From Sipunculus nudus (lineage: Eukaryota; Annelida; Sipuncula; Golfingiida; Sipunculidae), in NCBI GenBank assembly GCA_026874595.1, contig CM049321.1, forward strand, positions 47,361,797-47,425,796: DNA of 64,000 nt, given 5' to 3'. Of this stretch, positions 44,996 through 57,765 are shown piece by piece (position 1 is the stretch's first letter; the number at the start of each line of letters is the position of its first letter). The notes beneath the pieces are model-generated. The model was not told the DNA's origin. It searched no databases and saw only the letters and a list, made by a program, of their open reading frames with translations. Made by a program: the position numbers and the translations under genes.

Positions 44996-46270
44996 CAGTG
45001 AAAACTGGTCTAACGGACACCTCACTTAGGCAGACAACTGGCTATAACGGACAAGATAGTTAAGTCCCTTCAAAATTCCTATATGTTATGCATAAGCGGA
45101 ACCTCTGTAAGGCGGACACCTCCCTTCTGCGGACAACGGACAACTCAAACCAACATTCTAAGAGTAAATGAACCTGACAAATGCGGACACCATACGGCAC
45201 CTTCGTGGACACTGATCACTCGCACTGGGTGACATCAAAGACCACCTGTACTGTTGTTGTGCCTGGGACTGGAACACAAAGGATTATGCAATGCCCACTT
45301 GTTGCCTTAATGCGTGTCCATGCTCATGTCACAAAGTGATGTGCTCCGAAGTTAAACACAGCAAATATGAAGCGATTAACATCGTGTGACTTTATTTCAC
45401 GGTTGATCATTCACACGTTGCGAAGCTGCATATTTTCGCTCGACCGCAGGGTCATTAAATTGATTAAAGCTACCGATTACCCATGCGTCCCTGTTCTCAC
45501 CACGCAGTATCTTACTGTAAAATGAGCCACTTTGTTATAGCAGGCTGTTTGATATTAATTTATCGGTTTTGCTCAGTATATCTCAAACTGATCTGCTCAG
45601 TGTCAAACATCTGCTCCCTCCGTAGCCGTTTGTACCACGCCGCTGTGCACAGGCTGCTCGGGGTTCTTTTAATCTCGAGTGCCTTCAACGTTAAAGCAAA
45701 TCAAACCAAACAGCCATAATCAAAGAAATTTTATTTTAGGCTAAAGGTACATTCACCTATAAAGATGAATGTTCCCAGGTTCATAGCCATTACAATCTTC
45801 GCATTATCAATGCCGTCATTATCTTTGAGATTATCGCATTTGGACAGCTGAATGAAGACAGTTTTAGGCAATGCCGCAGGGTGGCACCACACGTACTCCT
45901 GGGCGGGAGCTTATGCTATCTGAGAAAGTCAAGCTTATTGGACTGAGTGAATCAGCAAAAAGAGCATACGCGAGCATATGAACATTGTTTTTATGGATGT
46001 CTTCATATTCTCCATATATTGATGACTTGAGATAAGTAAAAATAATCACAGTTTGTATATGAATATTGAATGCAGGATGTGTGTATGAATATGTATTACA
46101 TATACATGAAATCTGATATAATACAATTAACTCATCCTTGCATCTGTTCGTTGTGTATATTTATAATCCCTCAGTTATCAACCAAGGTCTTCCTGCCTAA
46201 TAAGGACACCTCACTATTATGGACAAAATGATAGAGTCCCTTGACTGTCCGCTCTAGACAGGTTTCACTG
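44996..46270. mobile_element. 1.3-kb pogo/Tigger-like element, non-autonomous
   Basis: Termini CAGTGAAAACTGGTCTAACG and, reversed from the right, CAGTGAAACCTGTCTAGAGC are inverted repeats, both flanked by TA. Sub-terminal words continue the similarity (GGACACCTC, TAGAGTCCCTT/TTAAGTCCCTT). The interior shows no DDE transposase or CENP-B-like DNA-binding domain I could recognise. A + frame at 45483-45719 (78 codons) is of unknown meaning. Confidence 0.8.
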
Positions 46271-47270
46271 TATATACATCTGTTGTTTGTGTATTAAGCT
46301 TGATGCAAAGCAAGAAGAGGGGGGGGGGGGGGGATGGAGCAAACCCGTACCAGTACTACCAAAAGTAACCATGGGCAAGAATGAATGTCACATGGGGTCT
46401 GCAGCCTCTGATCAGGGGCTGTGGAGCTCGCTGGGCCACCAGTGCTGGCTTTTATGGATTTAGGGCCATTACGGGAGAGTAGAGTAGTTTGCTGTGAACC
46501 TGAATAAGGCAGAGCCCTCTGGATTTTCTATTCATTGAGTTAGGGGCCCCGCTGTGGATTGATGACTTTGGGAAAGTTTGATACACATTAATACCATGGG
46601 AATGGCTGGTTTATTTAACGTCCCAGGTAAAACAAGTGAAACAACAGATAAAGATCAGTATTAAACAGACCAAAGATACATACAGGATCGTTTTATATCT
46701 GCTTGGAGACAACTCCCCTGACTGGGAGTTTTGGACTCACAGAGTGGTTCACATTATCTAGCCCACCAACATGTCCTGGCGCCTATAATATATTCATGAA
46801 TATAAACGTACCGCTGGTTTGATCCATAAACATAGACTATTAATAGTGCGTTTGATTCTGTAGAGTCTCAAGGTTTTAAAATTTTTTGCTTTCTTGTGGA
46901 CTCTTACATTATTAAAATGGTTGACATATGATTGTGGTAATTGGGGTTGTGCATATATTATAAGAATCAAAATTCATGCTGGTACAGGATATAGTCTGAT
47001 GTTTAATTAGGTAGGGTTGTAATGATTTACCGGTGAACGGATAATCACAATACAAAGTCAAATAGTGTATCAATATTGTGAGATTACACTCTATGACTGT
47101 GTGACCAGTCTGACATATAACTAAAAAGCTCTGGTATTTAAAACATGGGCAACAGCCATCGCATGTGAGGAAAAACATTTTAATCCAGAAACCAGCTAAA
47201 ATTGGCATAGGATTGGCGAACTATCACATGATTAAACCAAATGAAGGGATTGTTTCCTTATTCATTACAT
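46271..47270. other. No gene; G run
   Basis: Begins with a TATA flank and a G run at 46319-46333, then unique intronic sequence. Confidence 0.4.
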
Positions 47271-47630
47271 CTTAATAGGGTCTATTTTGATATCTAACAT
47301 TTATAAACTAAAGATACTCAATTGACCCTTTTATAAAAATGCCAAAGGCCAGAAAATGCGAATCCTACTGCTCATAGGCTGTTCTATTTTGCTCATATCC
47401 ATGTGCTTGTAACATGGGGGGGGGGCACCAAATTAATCTAAACACATTCAATAAAGACATCTGACAGGAAGTCAGGTGCACAAGAGCTTTTGAAAGACCA
47501 TTTGCAACTAGTGAAATTTCTGCACATATGCAACCCTCCACCTCAGATTATGTGGATTTTCCATTTGTCAACTTTGCAGTGTTTACTAACAGCTTGTGTA
47601 TAAACAAGCTCATACATCTGTCACAGAGGC
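47271..47630 (+). repeat. Dispersed repeat family F, copy 2
   Basis: Second copy of the repeat at 32260, with the same ordered landmarks (ATAAACTAAAGATACTC, ATGGGGGGGGGGCACCAAAT, GCACATATGCAACC, AAACAAGCTCATACA). Confidence 0.7.
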
Positions 47631-49997
47631 ATTATAAGAATGTCCTCCCCAAGAATTACCTAGAATTTATAAATATGTACATGTATAGAAGAAGCCAGAA
47701 ATCTCATAAATACTATAGAAAATAAAATAATGTACAGTATTTGGAATGAAATATGCAAGTATGTACATGAACAAGGTTTATTCTACTATTGCTGTTTATA
47801 ATTGCATTATTGGAGGATCTGATAAATTACAGCAAGTACAGTAGTTAACCTTGTACCATGTCTGGACTGCTACTTGTTGCTGACAGCATGCTACCAGGTA
47901 GTGAGTGACTGCCAGAGGTGTTGAGTTGGCTGTCAAGCACCAGTACAGGCTGCCAGTAACTGGTAACGGGATGAAGAAAACTTGTATCAGCCGCTTTATA
48001 TGACGTCATCTTGGCCATGCTCGCAGGTTGCTTGTTTTCTCTTCATGTGGAACAAAACACACACTTTGTTGTCTTTATAGTTCATGCTTCATAGCTGTCA
48101 ATTTATCTGACCTAAATTGGGGTCAGTGATTGTTATACTAGCATGCAAAAGCTCAGTTCAGATCCACAAAATGCGCTACAGGTGTACATGGGTTTGGTGG
48201 GCTTCCAGACGTGTAGTGATGTCAGGCCTTGTTAGCCGTGATTAGTTGTTGAGTACCTAGTGCTATAAAGATGAGAAATCCTCCACAAATATTTGTTGGT
48301 TGGTGCTGAAGATTAAAGGGATACCCTTAATATTCACCATATGCTGATGTTGCTTTCTTTGCTGCATAATAGAACTTTAGAACACTGTTTCAGGTTCTGT
48401 TGCTGCCAAATATAAATTTACAACAGAATTTATAGTGTCCTTTTCATACTTTTGAGCAAACTTTAATTTATGGAGAAATAGTTCAGTTTTACATTTTACT
48501 CTTGAAAAGTCATCTTCATGGATTCACATGGAATATTTTGCACAAAATTTTGGAACTTCACATACTGGTACCTGTGAGTTACCTGTTACAAAGTACACAC
48601 TTATACATATACAGGTCTTGGCGTACACTGATGTCCAGCTGTTAACATTAGTTCTGGTCTCTCCAGTCTGATTGCGTAAGTGGCCACACAGCCCTGCGTC
48701 TGCGTGATGAGGCTGATGGCGTCCCCTCGACCCCTGCTCAATATCCCATATGGATATATATAGAGAGAGACATAGTGTTTTCTGTAAAAGTATATTCTTC
48801 ATTAGCAACCAGGTCCTTATTTATATTTCTTAGAATAGTAGAGTATCAGGTGGGCCTCTTTGTTCTCTGTATGTACATATATGCCATGATACCTTACTTT
48901 ATTTAATTTTCCAGTTATTAATCATTTTTCAGTTGATAAATTAAGATCTACATAGTATAATCTAAGTTTATTTCACATTTCAAGTTAATTATAATTCGTG
49001 AATACGTCACAATTAGTATTACTGATAAAGTGTTGTGTGAGCTATCAAGCAAGGTATTATTTATTGTTGAGCTTATAATAGTCTTTGCTTAATAGGCATT
49101 TTAAGAGCAGACAGGAAACACACATTTACTCTGAAGTGGACAGATAACGATACCAGCATCAGCCTTGTAGCCCTTGTTTCGTTAAGGTCCTCACTCACGC
49201 CTCTAGAATGTATATGTATACTGGGATGGCATTGAAAAGGTAGTCGGTGTCAAGTGTCAAGTCGAGAAGTGTCAGGTCAATTCGGAGGTGCCAAGTCTCA
49301 AGTCTCCTGTAGCCTGCTGTCTTAATATATTTTAGTGTATGTGCATGGTGCGAACCTGTACGGCTTTAATATATTGATTAAACATCGTCTTAACGTCTGT
49401 CTGGAGTTCGAGTTTTCATGAAAGAACCTGCGAGTCGGCAACCCCTGACATACCTGTAAAGCTGACAGACAAATGACGAGAAGGGACATGAAAGAAGAAA
49501 CACAGGATAAACACCTGTTTGAAGCTTTATAAGATTTGATTAGCTAAGTTGTGGTGTACGGCACTATGTTTATGTTTTCTGCCACTGATCGCTCCTGTTG
49601 CAAGTTTATTTCACTCAAGTACATGTATGAGTAAGCAGATGGATTTATATTGCCAGATATCATAATATTTTAAGGAGAATATGCTATATTACTTCATGTA
49701 TATTTCACATATCTGGTATGTGAGAAGGTCCTGTTAAAGACAGGGATGGAACACTCATGTACATGAAGTTTGGTGACTCTGACATGGACGCTGTATTAAA
49801 CCATAACCTTTAAGGACTGTTAACTGGGCAGGATATATTAAGTTAATGGTAATATATAAAGTGGTGTGGTTTATATTATATATAGAGGGAAGAATCTGAT
49901 TAATTATCAGGTACATAATGTCTTGCACTTGTTAAGATGTGGTCAGGCATAGTCAAAATTAAGCTATGTGTGCCATATATAGCCCACCAGAGTGTAT

Positions 49998-50064
<67 letters not shown>

Positions 50065-52115
50065 AATGCATAATGGAGAATGTGGGGGTCGTCATTTTGT
50101 TGACATATGGCTTTGGAAATTTAATGGCATCCAACCTGAACAATTGACCTCACAACCAGAGCCCTTATGCCGAGCCCTTTTTAGCCCCAAAAACGCTCCC
50201 ACACAAAAGGTCTTCCTTCCGAGAGCTGTTTACAGTACAATAATGACATCACAAAGGTTGATGACGTAGACTTTGCATTGACTATCGCCATCAACTGGAA
50301 TTGCTGCACTGATTAATATATTGCAGTTATTAAGTGTCTTGCAATAATTTGGATTATATTGTCTCATACAATTTATGTGCCATGCAAGTAAGACATTATT
50401 ATTCACTCAGTAGTCTGAGGAATGGCTGTTGCAACCTTTGGCCTAGAACTTTATATAATGTCTCCTTTGTATAAAAAATATCCTGGAAAACATGCTAACA
50501 TGGGCACTGTTAGTGTTACAGACTACACATGTTCTGTTAGGGAGAGCTCTCCCAAATTATGCAAAATTTATTTTTGTCAGGTGACTGGCAGTTTACAGTA
50601 ATATCTGCGACCTGATTGGCTGCATGGAACAGTTATGTTCATTCTTATTCATTATATGAATATGCTATTAAGGTCACGTAAAGTTCATGATGAGGTCAAT
50701 TGGTAAAAAATGTCATTTAAAAATAAAGGACACTGTCAGGTACTGAGACAAGCACTCGGCTGTACTATGGTTGGCTTCATATTCGTGAGAGTCTCAAATT
50801 CACAATATTTCTGAAATCCTATTATAATTCGCAGATAAGGGTAGGGTCACCCTAAAAACATTACTCCATCTTCTACTTTAAAAGAGGAGGGTATAATAGC
50901 CACCAAACTTTCCCAATAGATATAGAATTCCACCTGGAGACTAAATGTCCTCGGAGCACTTTCTTATCACATTTACATGCCCTTATCACATCCCGATCTC
51001 ACAATAATTCTGAAACTGCTCACAGGGGCTGCCATTTTGCATACAGACTAAAATCCTGTTGTCACTAGTCGCATGTCAGTATTAAGGGTTTACTGATTTT
51101 GGTTATAATATTAAAGGATAAGAATAGCTTTATGAAGAAGACACCACACAGCCGAGCTATTACTGTTTATTTTATTATAATTACTAATTATCATTTTGAT
51201 GTACAAGTTTTAATGAAATATCCACTATCACCATCAACCTTTATTGTGCATGCTAATATGGTTGGCCTTGGAAAGAAAGCACAGATAATTATATTGTCTA
51301 AACACAAATTACTTGTTTTTATGGATAAAAATTACAAATTAATAAGGAATATTTTCATTTTGTATTAATGTTTATGAACCTATTTTGTACTATATACTCT
51401 TTGGAACTTTTCTGTTGGTTGGATCATGAAGTTTTCATCCTGATATTGGTGTTTATCATATTAATTATGAGTGGGCCTATATGGTCTAAAAGGATCAACT
51501 TGATATTTTACAATATATGCAGACTTCATTATAAATAATACCATAGACAGAATAGATTAGTCTATATATAATTTACACTGAATGGAAATGTTCACAAAAC
51601 ATGTATGCAAATCTGTATTGATTTAGTGAACTTCATCTTTGTGTCAGACAACTGCGCCATCTGTTGGACATGGTGAGACTTACACAGGAGTCTTTCATTG
51701 TAATTAAATTTGAACCATACCATATGGATCACACAGTGTAGAATAGGACTTGCAAGAGTACAACTGCTGGTTATGGTGTGTGGGCTTAAAAAAATGCAAC
51801 CCATTATATGAATACACAGCGGGGCTTCTTAATATTCCATAAGTGTAGGTATACATTTAGTGAAAAAGATGTCGTAGTATGTTCAAATATGTTGGAAAAG
51901 AATTGTTTCAAGGCAAATTATATAAACATGTGTGTTTATGCAGTAAGGACTTTACAATATAAGTAATATTTTGTGAAATGTAAACAGAAGGTGTTTCCTT
52001 GAAATGTAACAAATTTTGATTTTTAAAAGATTGACAGTTCTAGTCCCAGCTGGTGCAATCACTGCCTAACTGGAAGAGGTTCGTTTTGAGTAGAACAACC
52101 TCTGGTGGAAGGGTA
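47631..52115. other. No gene; mostly unique intronic sequence
   Basis: Contains a GTGTCAAGTC-rich short repeat at 49245-49312 and a (TA)n run at 49999-50060. At about 50766-50820, ACTATGGTTGGCTTCATATTCG resembles one end of the MITE at 52116. No exon is supported. Confidence 0.45.
49999..50060. repeat. (TA)n microsatellite
   Basis: About 62 bases of alternating TA. Confidence 0.95.
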
Positions 52116-52554
52116 TACTGTGGTTGCCTTTTTGTTCGCGAGGGTTTTATTTTCACAATATTTGCGAATGGGAAATAATCGCGAAAAAGAAACCCTCAGG
52201 AATTATAGACAATTTGAGTATGACCTTCTTATTTAATGTAGTCAATACTCGTATGGGGATAGGTTAGAACAGTGAGAAGTTTTAAAATAAGTTACATCCA
52301 TGCAGATATTGGGAAAACGTTCCCTTAAATTTGAACTAAACGATCTGTGCTGTGTGTACGGGCCCATCGTTATATGAGAAGAATATCACAAACTCATGAC
52401 TTATTCTCATTTTATAATACACACAGGTGTGGCTTTACCAAAGATTTGATATAGGTTCTGGTGAGATCGCGAAAATGAAATCCTCGCGAAACATAATCAA
52501 ATGGAGAAATCGCGAAATTTCAGCCTCACTAAGAATATGAGGCCAACCACAGTA
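52116..52554. mobile_element. 439-bp MITE with TACTGTGG termini
   Basis: Left TACTGTGGTTGCCTTTTTG and right (reversed) TACTGTGGTTGGCCTCATA are inverted repeats flanked by TA on both sides. Just inside lie TTCGCGAGGGTTTTATTTTC on the left and, reversed, TTTCGCGAGGATTTCATTTT on the right, so the similarity is extensive. No ORF. The TA site suggests a Tc1/mariner-type mechanism. Confidence 0.8.
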
Positions 52555-53215
52555 TATGTCTATGTCAGACATCGAGGCCATCTGTTGGTCATGATCAATC
52601 TTACAACCCAAGTTGATTATAATCACATGATCACTTAAGAATAAAACTCTGATAGCTGATAGCTGTTGGAAATTATGAAACATATGAAACCCTAACTATT
52701 TGGTTGAAGAACCTAACAACAGATTTCTTAGATGTTGAAAATGAATATTTGTTGGAATTTATTTTTATCTGCATTGATCATTCCAAATAGTTCCAGTATT
52801 ATAATTGCTAAATGATGAAAATTAATTAAATAACCTGATAGCTTGGTCCACTGTATCTTTTGTGGTCATTGATACAGTTTATTCAGTTACTTATTCTTTA
52901 GGCTGCTACCCAGCTCCCTTTCAACAGAAAATGTTCATTTTTACCTTAATTAAGCAACAATAATCAGGATGCAAGTCTGCAGACTGGGCGCATTAATGTT
53001 CACAGATGCTCCTATTTATAAACATTCTGCATGGTGTTACACTTATAATACAGTGTGTGTTTGACACAGTGACAGTTATTTTCCCCACCCTCCCCCACAA
53101 AAATGTTCATAGACAGAATAATTACAAAGAAACCAATTTGGCTTCAAAGAGAGTTAATTGATTGTAATAATATAAATCTGTTCAACAATATCATTATCTT
53201 AATTTTTTGTTTATA
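52555..53215. other. No gene seen
   Basis: Intronic sequence. GGCCATCTGTTGGTCATG at 52576 echoes GCGCCATCTGTTGGACATGG at 51654, perhaps a diverged repeat pair. Confidence 0.35.
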
Positions 53216-53394
53216 CAGTGAAACCTCGAAATTATTACCACCAGTGGTACCTTGATAAAGTGGTTGTATATCCGAGGTGGTCACCAAAGCAAGGTCATGT
53301 GTACTAGCATAAGAGAATCTGGACTGTAAACATGTGGTAGTTATTTTGAGGTGGTCACCAAACAGAGGTGGTGGTTAGCTGGGGTTTTACTCTG
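53216..53394. mobile_element. 179-bp Tigger-like MITE
   Basis: Left CAGTGAAACCTCGAAATTAT (preceded by TA) and right, reversed, CAGAGTAAAACCCCAGCTAA, with matching GTGGTCACCAAA words inside. Diverged; the right-hand TA is not intact. Confidence 0.65.
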
Positions 53395-53972
53395 ATACCT
53401 TAATGCCAGCCTCAAACAGGAGCACCTATCCACAGAAAAATAATATAAATTGTATTCATTGAGGGGGGACCATTTTTTTCACTGATTCTTAGCTATTCTG
53501 ACCTGCAATTGGCAGACTGTTGACATGAATGAAATATGGCCAAAGCTATCAGAGACAAAAATCTCCAAACATCTGAGAGAAACCAGCGACTGAAATATTG
53601 ATGTCTAGTGTCCCTCAATCTTAAAAGCAGTGAGCTGCGTTTTTATTTAAGCGACGGAGCCAGGTTAGAGAATCGTGTTGGCGGTTAGATACTTCCATCT
53701 GATCAGCTGATAGCCACGGGGCTGTCTGACACGAACAGCAAATGCTGCCTGATGGGAACACGGAAGGTTAGTTCATTATCACGGGAGCCAGGGTTTGTTG
53801 ACATTAAAGGGTCAGAGTATTTTGGCTGGAGATGCAGTGGTAATCAATATATTTGGGATGCTGGGGGATAGTCCTTCTCCCAGCTCTGGTCATCACTGTT
53901 CTGGTCTGTATTACAGCACTGTCTCCAGTCTGATGCAGCATTTTACTAATACCTTGTTTATTTTCATTGCAG

Positions 53973-54053
53973 CCTGCCAAAACAAAGCGAAAAGGCAAGT
54001 TCAAGAGGTCTGACGGTAGTTTCTCTGATAGTTCGAACAGTTTTATCCGGCAG
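53973..54053 (+). CDS. Exon B: 27-codon basic/Ser-rich coding exon
   Basis: The acceptor ends in a T-rich stretch plus GCAG and the donor is CAG followed by GTAAGTG, both close to consensus. The 81 bases are a multiple of three and contain no stop in the phase-0 frame that continues from exon A. The peptide has a basic run, KTKRKGKFKRSDG, followed by SFSDSSNSFIRQ. Basic residues next to clustered serines suggest phosphorylation or a nuclear/membrane-binding patch; this is inference. A symmetric exon of this size could be alternatively spliced. No domain is recognised, and no certain next exon is seen in the remaining 10 kb. Confidence 0.6.
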
Positions 54054-54974
54054 GTAAGTGAGCTCCTCATTTTTGTACGTCGCAGGGTTGAGTGACCTTT
54101 CATAATGATTGCTTACCCAACTCAATGCATGGTGATGTAGGGGAGAGCCCAGTTGATGGAACAGCCTGTCAGCATGGCTGCCTCATTCACTTGCTGTTCC
54201 ATCCATTGGCTTTACCCCAATTTCTGCGTTTGTGAAATGTGTTGATGTTCAATGTATCAGTGACTTGGCTTTTAGCAGAACACAACATCAGGTACATGGG
54301 GTCCCTGTGTTATGAATAACAAAACCAGTATCATTTTCTTAACCTGAATATTCCATCAGTGAAGCATTTATGTGTTCTTTTGCTGGTCTGTTTATGATTT
54401 AAAAACTATATGAAAGCATGTTCTTAATTATTAAACATGTGATCATGTTGCATGGGTGAAATATTAGAAGTTATGAGGTTTTTAAAATGACAGTTGAAAT
54501 GATGAAAAGGTGACACTCATACATTTTGTTCCAGCAATTACCTATGGCAAGAAGTCTTATTACTGCTTAGTTTATTTTAGAACATTTCAGCTCTTGGCTA
54601 CAAAAAGTGCAAATTATTATGATTCATGATATATCAAGCTAGCCTGTCCTGCCAAAAAATCATGTTCAATTCTTTATGTTTGAATAAGTACCTAAAAAGT
54701 TTTCTGCAAGAGTAATGAAATGCTAGTAATTTTGTTCAGTATGTAACAGTGACAGAACATCAGGTGGACTAAAGCCATGGAGTTTGTAATATTCCATTCA
54801 AACTTGTTGAATAATATATATACTTCGCAACTTTCTTGACCCCATGTATTGACAGTGCAGGATGGCACCTTTTGGCTCGATCATGTTTTATTGCTATCAT
54901 TATCTGATCAAAGTTGGTCAAAATGTGTCCTTGACCTTGTTACTTCTGTCCGTTAATCATGATGAAAATAGACT
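54054..54974 (+). other. Start of intron after exon B
   Basis: Begins GTAAGTGAGC. Unique sequence with no further exon supported. Confidence 0.4.
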
Positions 54975-55090
54975 GTTTCCTCCTATTTTAAAATACTGTA
55001 TTTTCTTTTAATAAAATAGACTGTTTTTTTTTCATATATTAAAATAGACTGTTTACTCATATATTAAAATAGACTGTTTTCTCATATATT
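54975..55090. repeat. AAAATAGACTGTTT tandem repeat
   Basis: Four or five copies of AAAATAGACTGTTT, the last three separated by CATATATT words at about 28-base spacing. Confidence 0.85.
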
Positions 55091-55800
55091 AGATTTATAG
55101 TTTCACTCATATTCTTTACAATATATGTTGGTTGTTTCCTTATTAGGAAATTCTGGAGTACCCAGTGCTGATTTTACTGACTGGTGAAAAAATATCGCCA
55201 AAAATGATGGGTGCTATTTGGTTGGATGGACTGTAATGAGCAAAAAGTGTGAAATTTGTTGAGACTGACAGGCCCTGCATATGTATTGCTAGATTCAGAC
55301 CTTTTACATATAATTGTAACATACTTGAAAAATTCACTAATTAAAAACTATCTGTGGTCTCAGTTATAACTAATGGGTTTGATTCCTAAGAGAACCTGTG
55401 GTATTCATTATCTGTAGGCACCGATTTAATATGAATATTATAAAAGGATTTCCAACCCATCCCTGTCAGACAAATACTGCTGTAAAATTAAACTATTGGT
55501 TGGTCTGGTTTTTACTACCACTAATTGTAATGAAAAATGATATTGTTGAATAACAATCTGCAAATGTTATAAAACTTATCAGTTAATGTCTGTTGTTGTG
55601 TGTCAAAATAAAGCAAGTCACTCGTTGTGCTGTGAAAGTTGATTGAAGAGATAATACAAATATTGATTAGCAGATTTTTTAACAACTGACTGTCTATAAA
55701 CTTATATAATGAAGTATTGGAAGAAATGTTAAAGCCAGCTACTCGCCTACCTTTCATATAAAAAATATATGGCATCTTCCTTTATTAGTTTGCCAAAATA

Positions 55801-55976
55801 CAGTGGAACCCCGCCTTGCGACCACCCTGCAATTGCGACCACCCCACAAATACGACCACTATTTTTGGTCCTAAATACACGATCCAGGTAACTTAGAGTT
55901 TCACAAATACGACCACCCCCAAACTACGACCACTTTGGTCAGTCCCCCAGGTGGTCGTAATTGTGGGGTTCCACTG
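55801..55976. mobile_element. 176-bp Tigger-like MITE, intact
   Basis: CAGTGGAACCCCGCCTTGCG on the left and, reversed from the right, CAGTGGAACCCCACAATTAC, with TA on both sides. The first 14 bases are perfect inverted repeats. The interior is rich in TACGACCAC words in both orientations, so the single strand can fold into a long hairpin. No ORF. Confidence 0.92.
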
Positions 55977-57384
55977 TACTAGTGAACTTTAGGTAGTTCT
56001 AGCTACAGGCTAGTAATGCAAACAAATCTTAAATTTTCCTTTCTTGTTTAGTGTTACTGCCCCTAAGGTGGGGAGTTTACCCTGTAAAGTTTGGTCAGAT
56101 CTGACTAAAGTGGCTCTGAATATGATATTTTGCAATATGTGTAAGAACATGCAACATACCTTACATATTACACATAATACAGTTGTGTTGACTCAGTTGG
56201 GACATTAATAGTAACTGAATGTTCAGTTTGTATGAAAATATTAGCACTTACTCTCAAGAATATAAGGTAATTGTCCTATTGACAATTGTTTACAGCCTAG
56301 CTAGACATGCTGTGATAACTTTGGAGAGACTGTTCTTGGACAAATTCATGGAGATATGTGAGTGAACCAACATCTATTGTGTGTTTTAGGTAATTTTCTT
56401 AAATCCCCCTCCTAATTTGCATGTGATTCCAAATTGGGGTCATGTTGAATTAGAGGGGAAACTAAAATACTGAAATGCTAAAAACTCTCCCCTACAGCTG
56501 TTCAGACTCATTTCCTGAATGGAGGATGAATTGTTGGGCTATAGGTAGTTCTTGTCATTTTAGAGATCAAAGGCATACAGGGGCAGGAGAAATAAATAGA
56601 AGAAAAAGCAAAATTTTGAAATGGATGTAATGTTGATATAGATATATTGATATATTAGAAAAAAACTCATCAACCCCAATAAGCTTCCCTTCCTATAGTG
56701 GGAGGTAAAAAAGTTCTACATATGTTATTAAACTGATCAGGAACTGTCTGTCAGTGTTAAGTCAAACTAAAATGAGTGACTGGATATGTTATGAAAGTTG
56801 ATCCAAAATATGCAGACCCTGAAACTCATTGGAGTTGGTTAACGAGGTCTGTTTTATATTAATAAAGTCCCTGATAGTTAACTCTGATCATATTTCCCAG
56901 GACGGATCCCTGGAGCCGCACTCACATATCCCAGGGACCCATCATTATGTAGATTACTGCTAGAGACTGTATGGGGAGATCATGGGAATACTACTGACTC
57001 ATTAGCTATGATAATTTATGTATAAGATTGGTGTAGCCTTTAGGCATTATTTAAATCTCCATGAATATTTATGAGGATGTCCTTAAAAGGCCTGTTCTAC
57101 TTTTTTAACATCTAGACAATAGGGACCATACAGTTTATATAAATCTCCAAAACTATCTTACACATATTTTGATGAAAAAAATAGATCATCTTTACATATA
57201 TGTTAATTATGCTGAAGAGAATTTACAGCCGGAATTTCTTTAAAAGTTCTGCTACTTTTTTAAATATGCTCACTTGCTAAATACTCCAGTAGGGGTTTAT
57301 CCATTAAAGGTCAGACAGATTTTTACTGAAAAGATTCATTGATGACCATATTAGAATTAATATATCAGGCCTGAGTATTGAATG
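55977..57384. other. No gene seen
   Basis: Unique AT-rich sequence downstream of exon B. Confidence 0.4.
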
Positions 57385-57445
57385 TAGTGGCTTAATGGTT
57401 AAGGCGTTTGATTTGTGACTGCAAGCCAAGGTTATGTGATTCGCT
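57385..57445 (+). mobile_element. Separate tRNA-like SINE head
   Basis: GTGGCTTAATGGTTAAGGCG resembles a tRNA A box and GGTTATGTGATTCG a decayed B box, about 30 bases apart. It ends exactly where the second SINE head starts. It may be an unrelated SINE or the first half of a dimeric head. Confidence 0.45.
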
Positions 57446-57765
57446 TCGATGGTCTGAGGGTAGAGCATAGGGCTCAGAGCCGAGATTGTGAGTTTGAATC
57501 TAAGCCAAGGTGCGGTGAAATTTTTCACTGTCGGTCCCAACCATGGGTGAGCACACCGCAGGCTTGATGGGGAGACTGTGCCCAACAGTCATGTCTCATT
57601 CACAAACAAGTGCGCCTTTGGGGGTTACCTCGGTGTTATATTACCTAGCAATGGGGATGACACTCACCCAGGATCTACAGGAAAGGCAAAGTGAGCCTGG
57701 TTGATTCCAGGATGTAAACACATGTAAACTGGTTACCTCCACAAAAAATTATAAAATAAAGGTTA
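57441..57765 (+). mobile_element. SINE family S, internally diverged copy
   Basis: A box GGTCTGAGGGTAGAGC, B box GAGTTTGAATCTAAG, then GGTGAGCACACCGCAGGCTT, GTGCCCAACAGTCATGTCTC and ACAAGTGCGCCTTTGGGGGT. It ends GGTTACCTCCACAAAAAATT, as in the complete copy at 35164-35572. Part of the 3' body is deleted. Confidence 0.85.

Larger units (their letters stand above)
17926..53972 (+). other. Putative ~36-kb intron between exons A and B
   Basis: Bounded by GTGAGC at 17926 and by the acceptor ...TTTTCATTGCAG ending at 53972; both flanking exons are in phase 0. I found no convincing exon in between, only mobile elements and repeats. That the two exons belong to one gene is inferred from strand, phase and compatible composition. 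Each could instead belong to a different gene. Confidence 0.45.

Noticed and set aside
51592-52683. Two minus frames sharing similar QQMA..SD words
   Set aside because: The similarity is short and most likely reflects a diverged DNA repeat containing CCATCTGTTGG; no gene model could be built.
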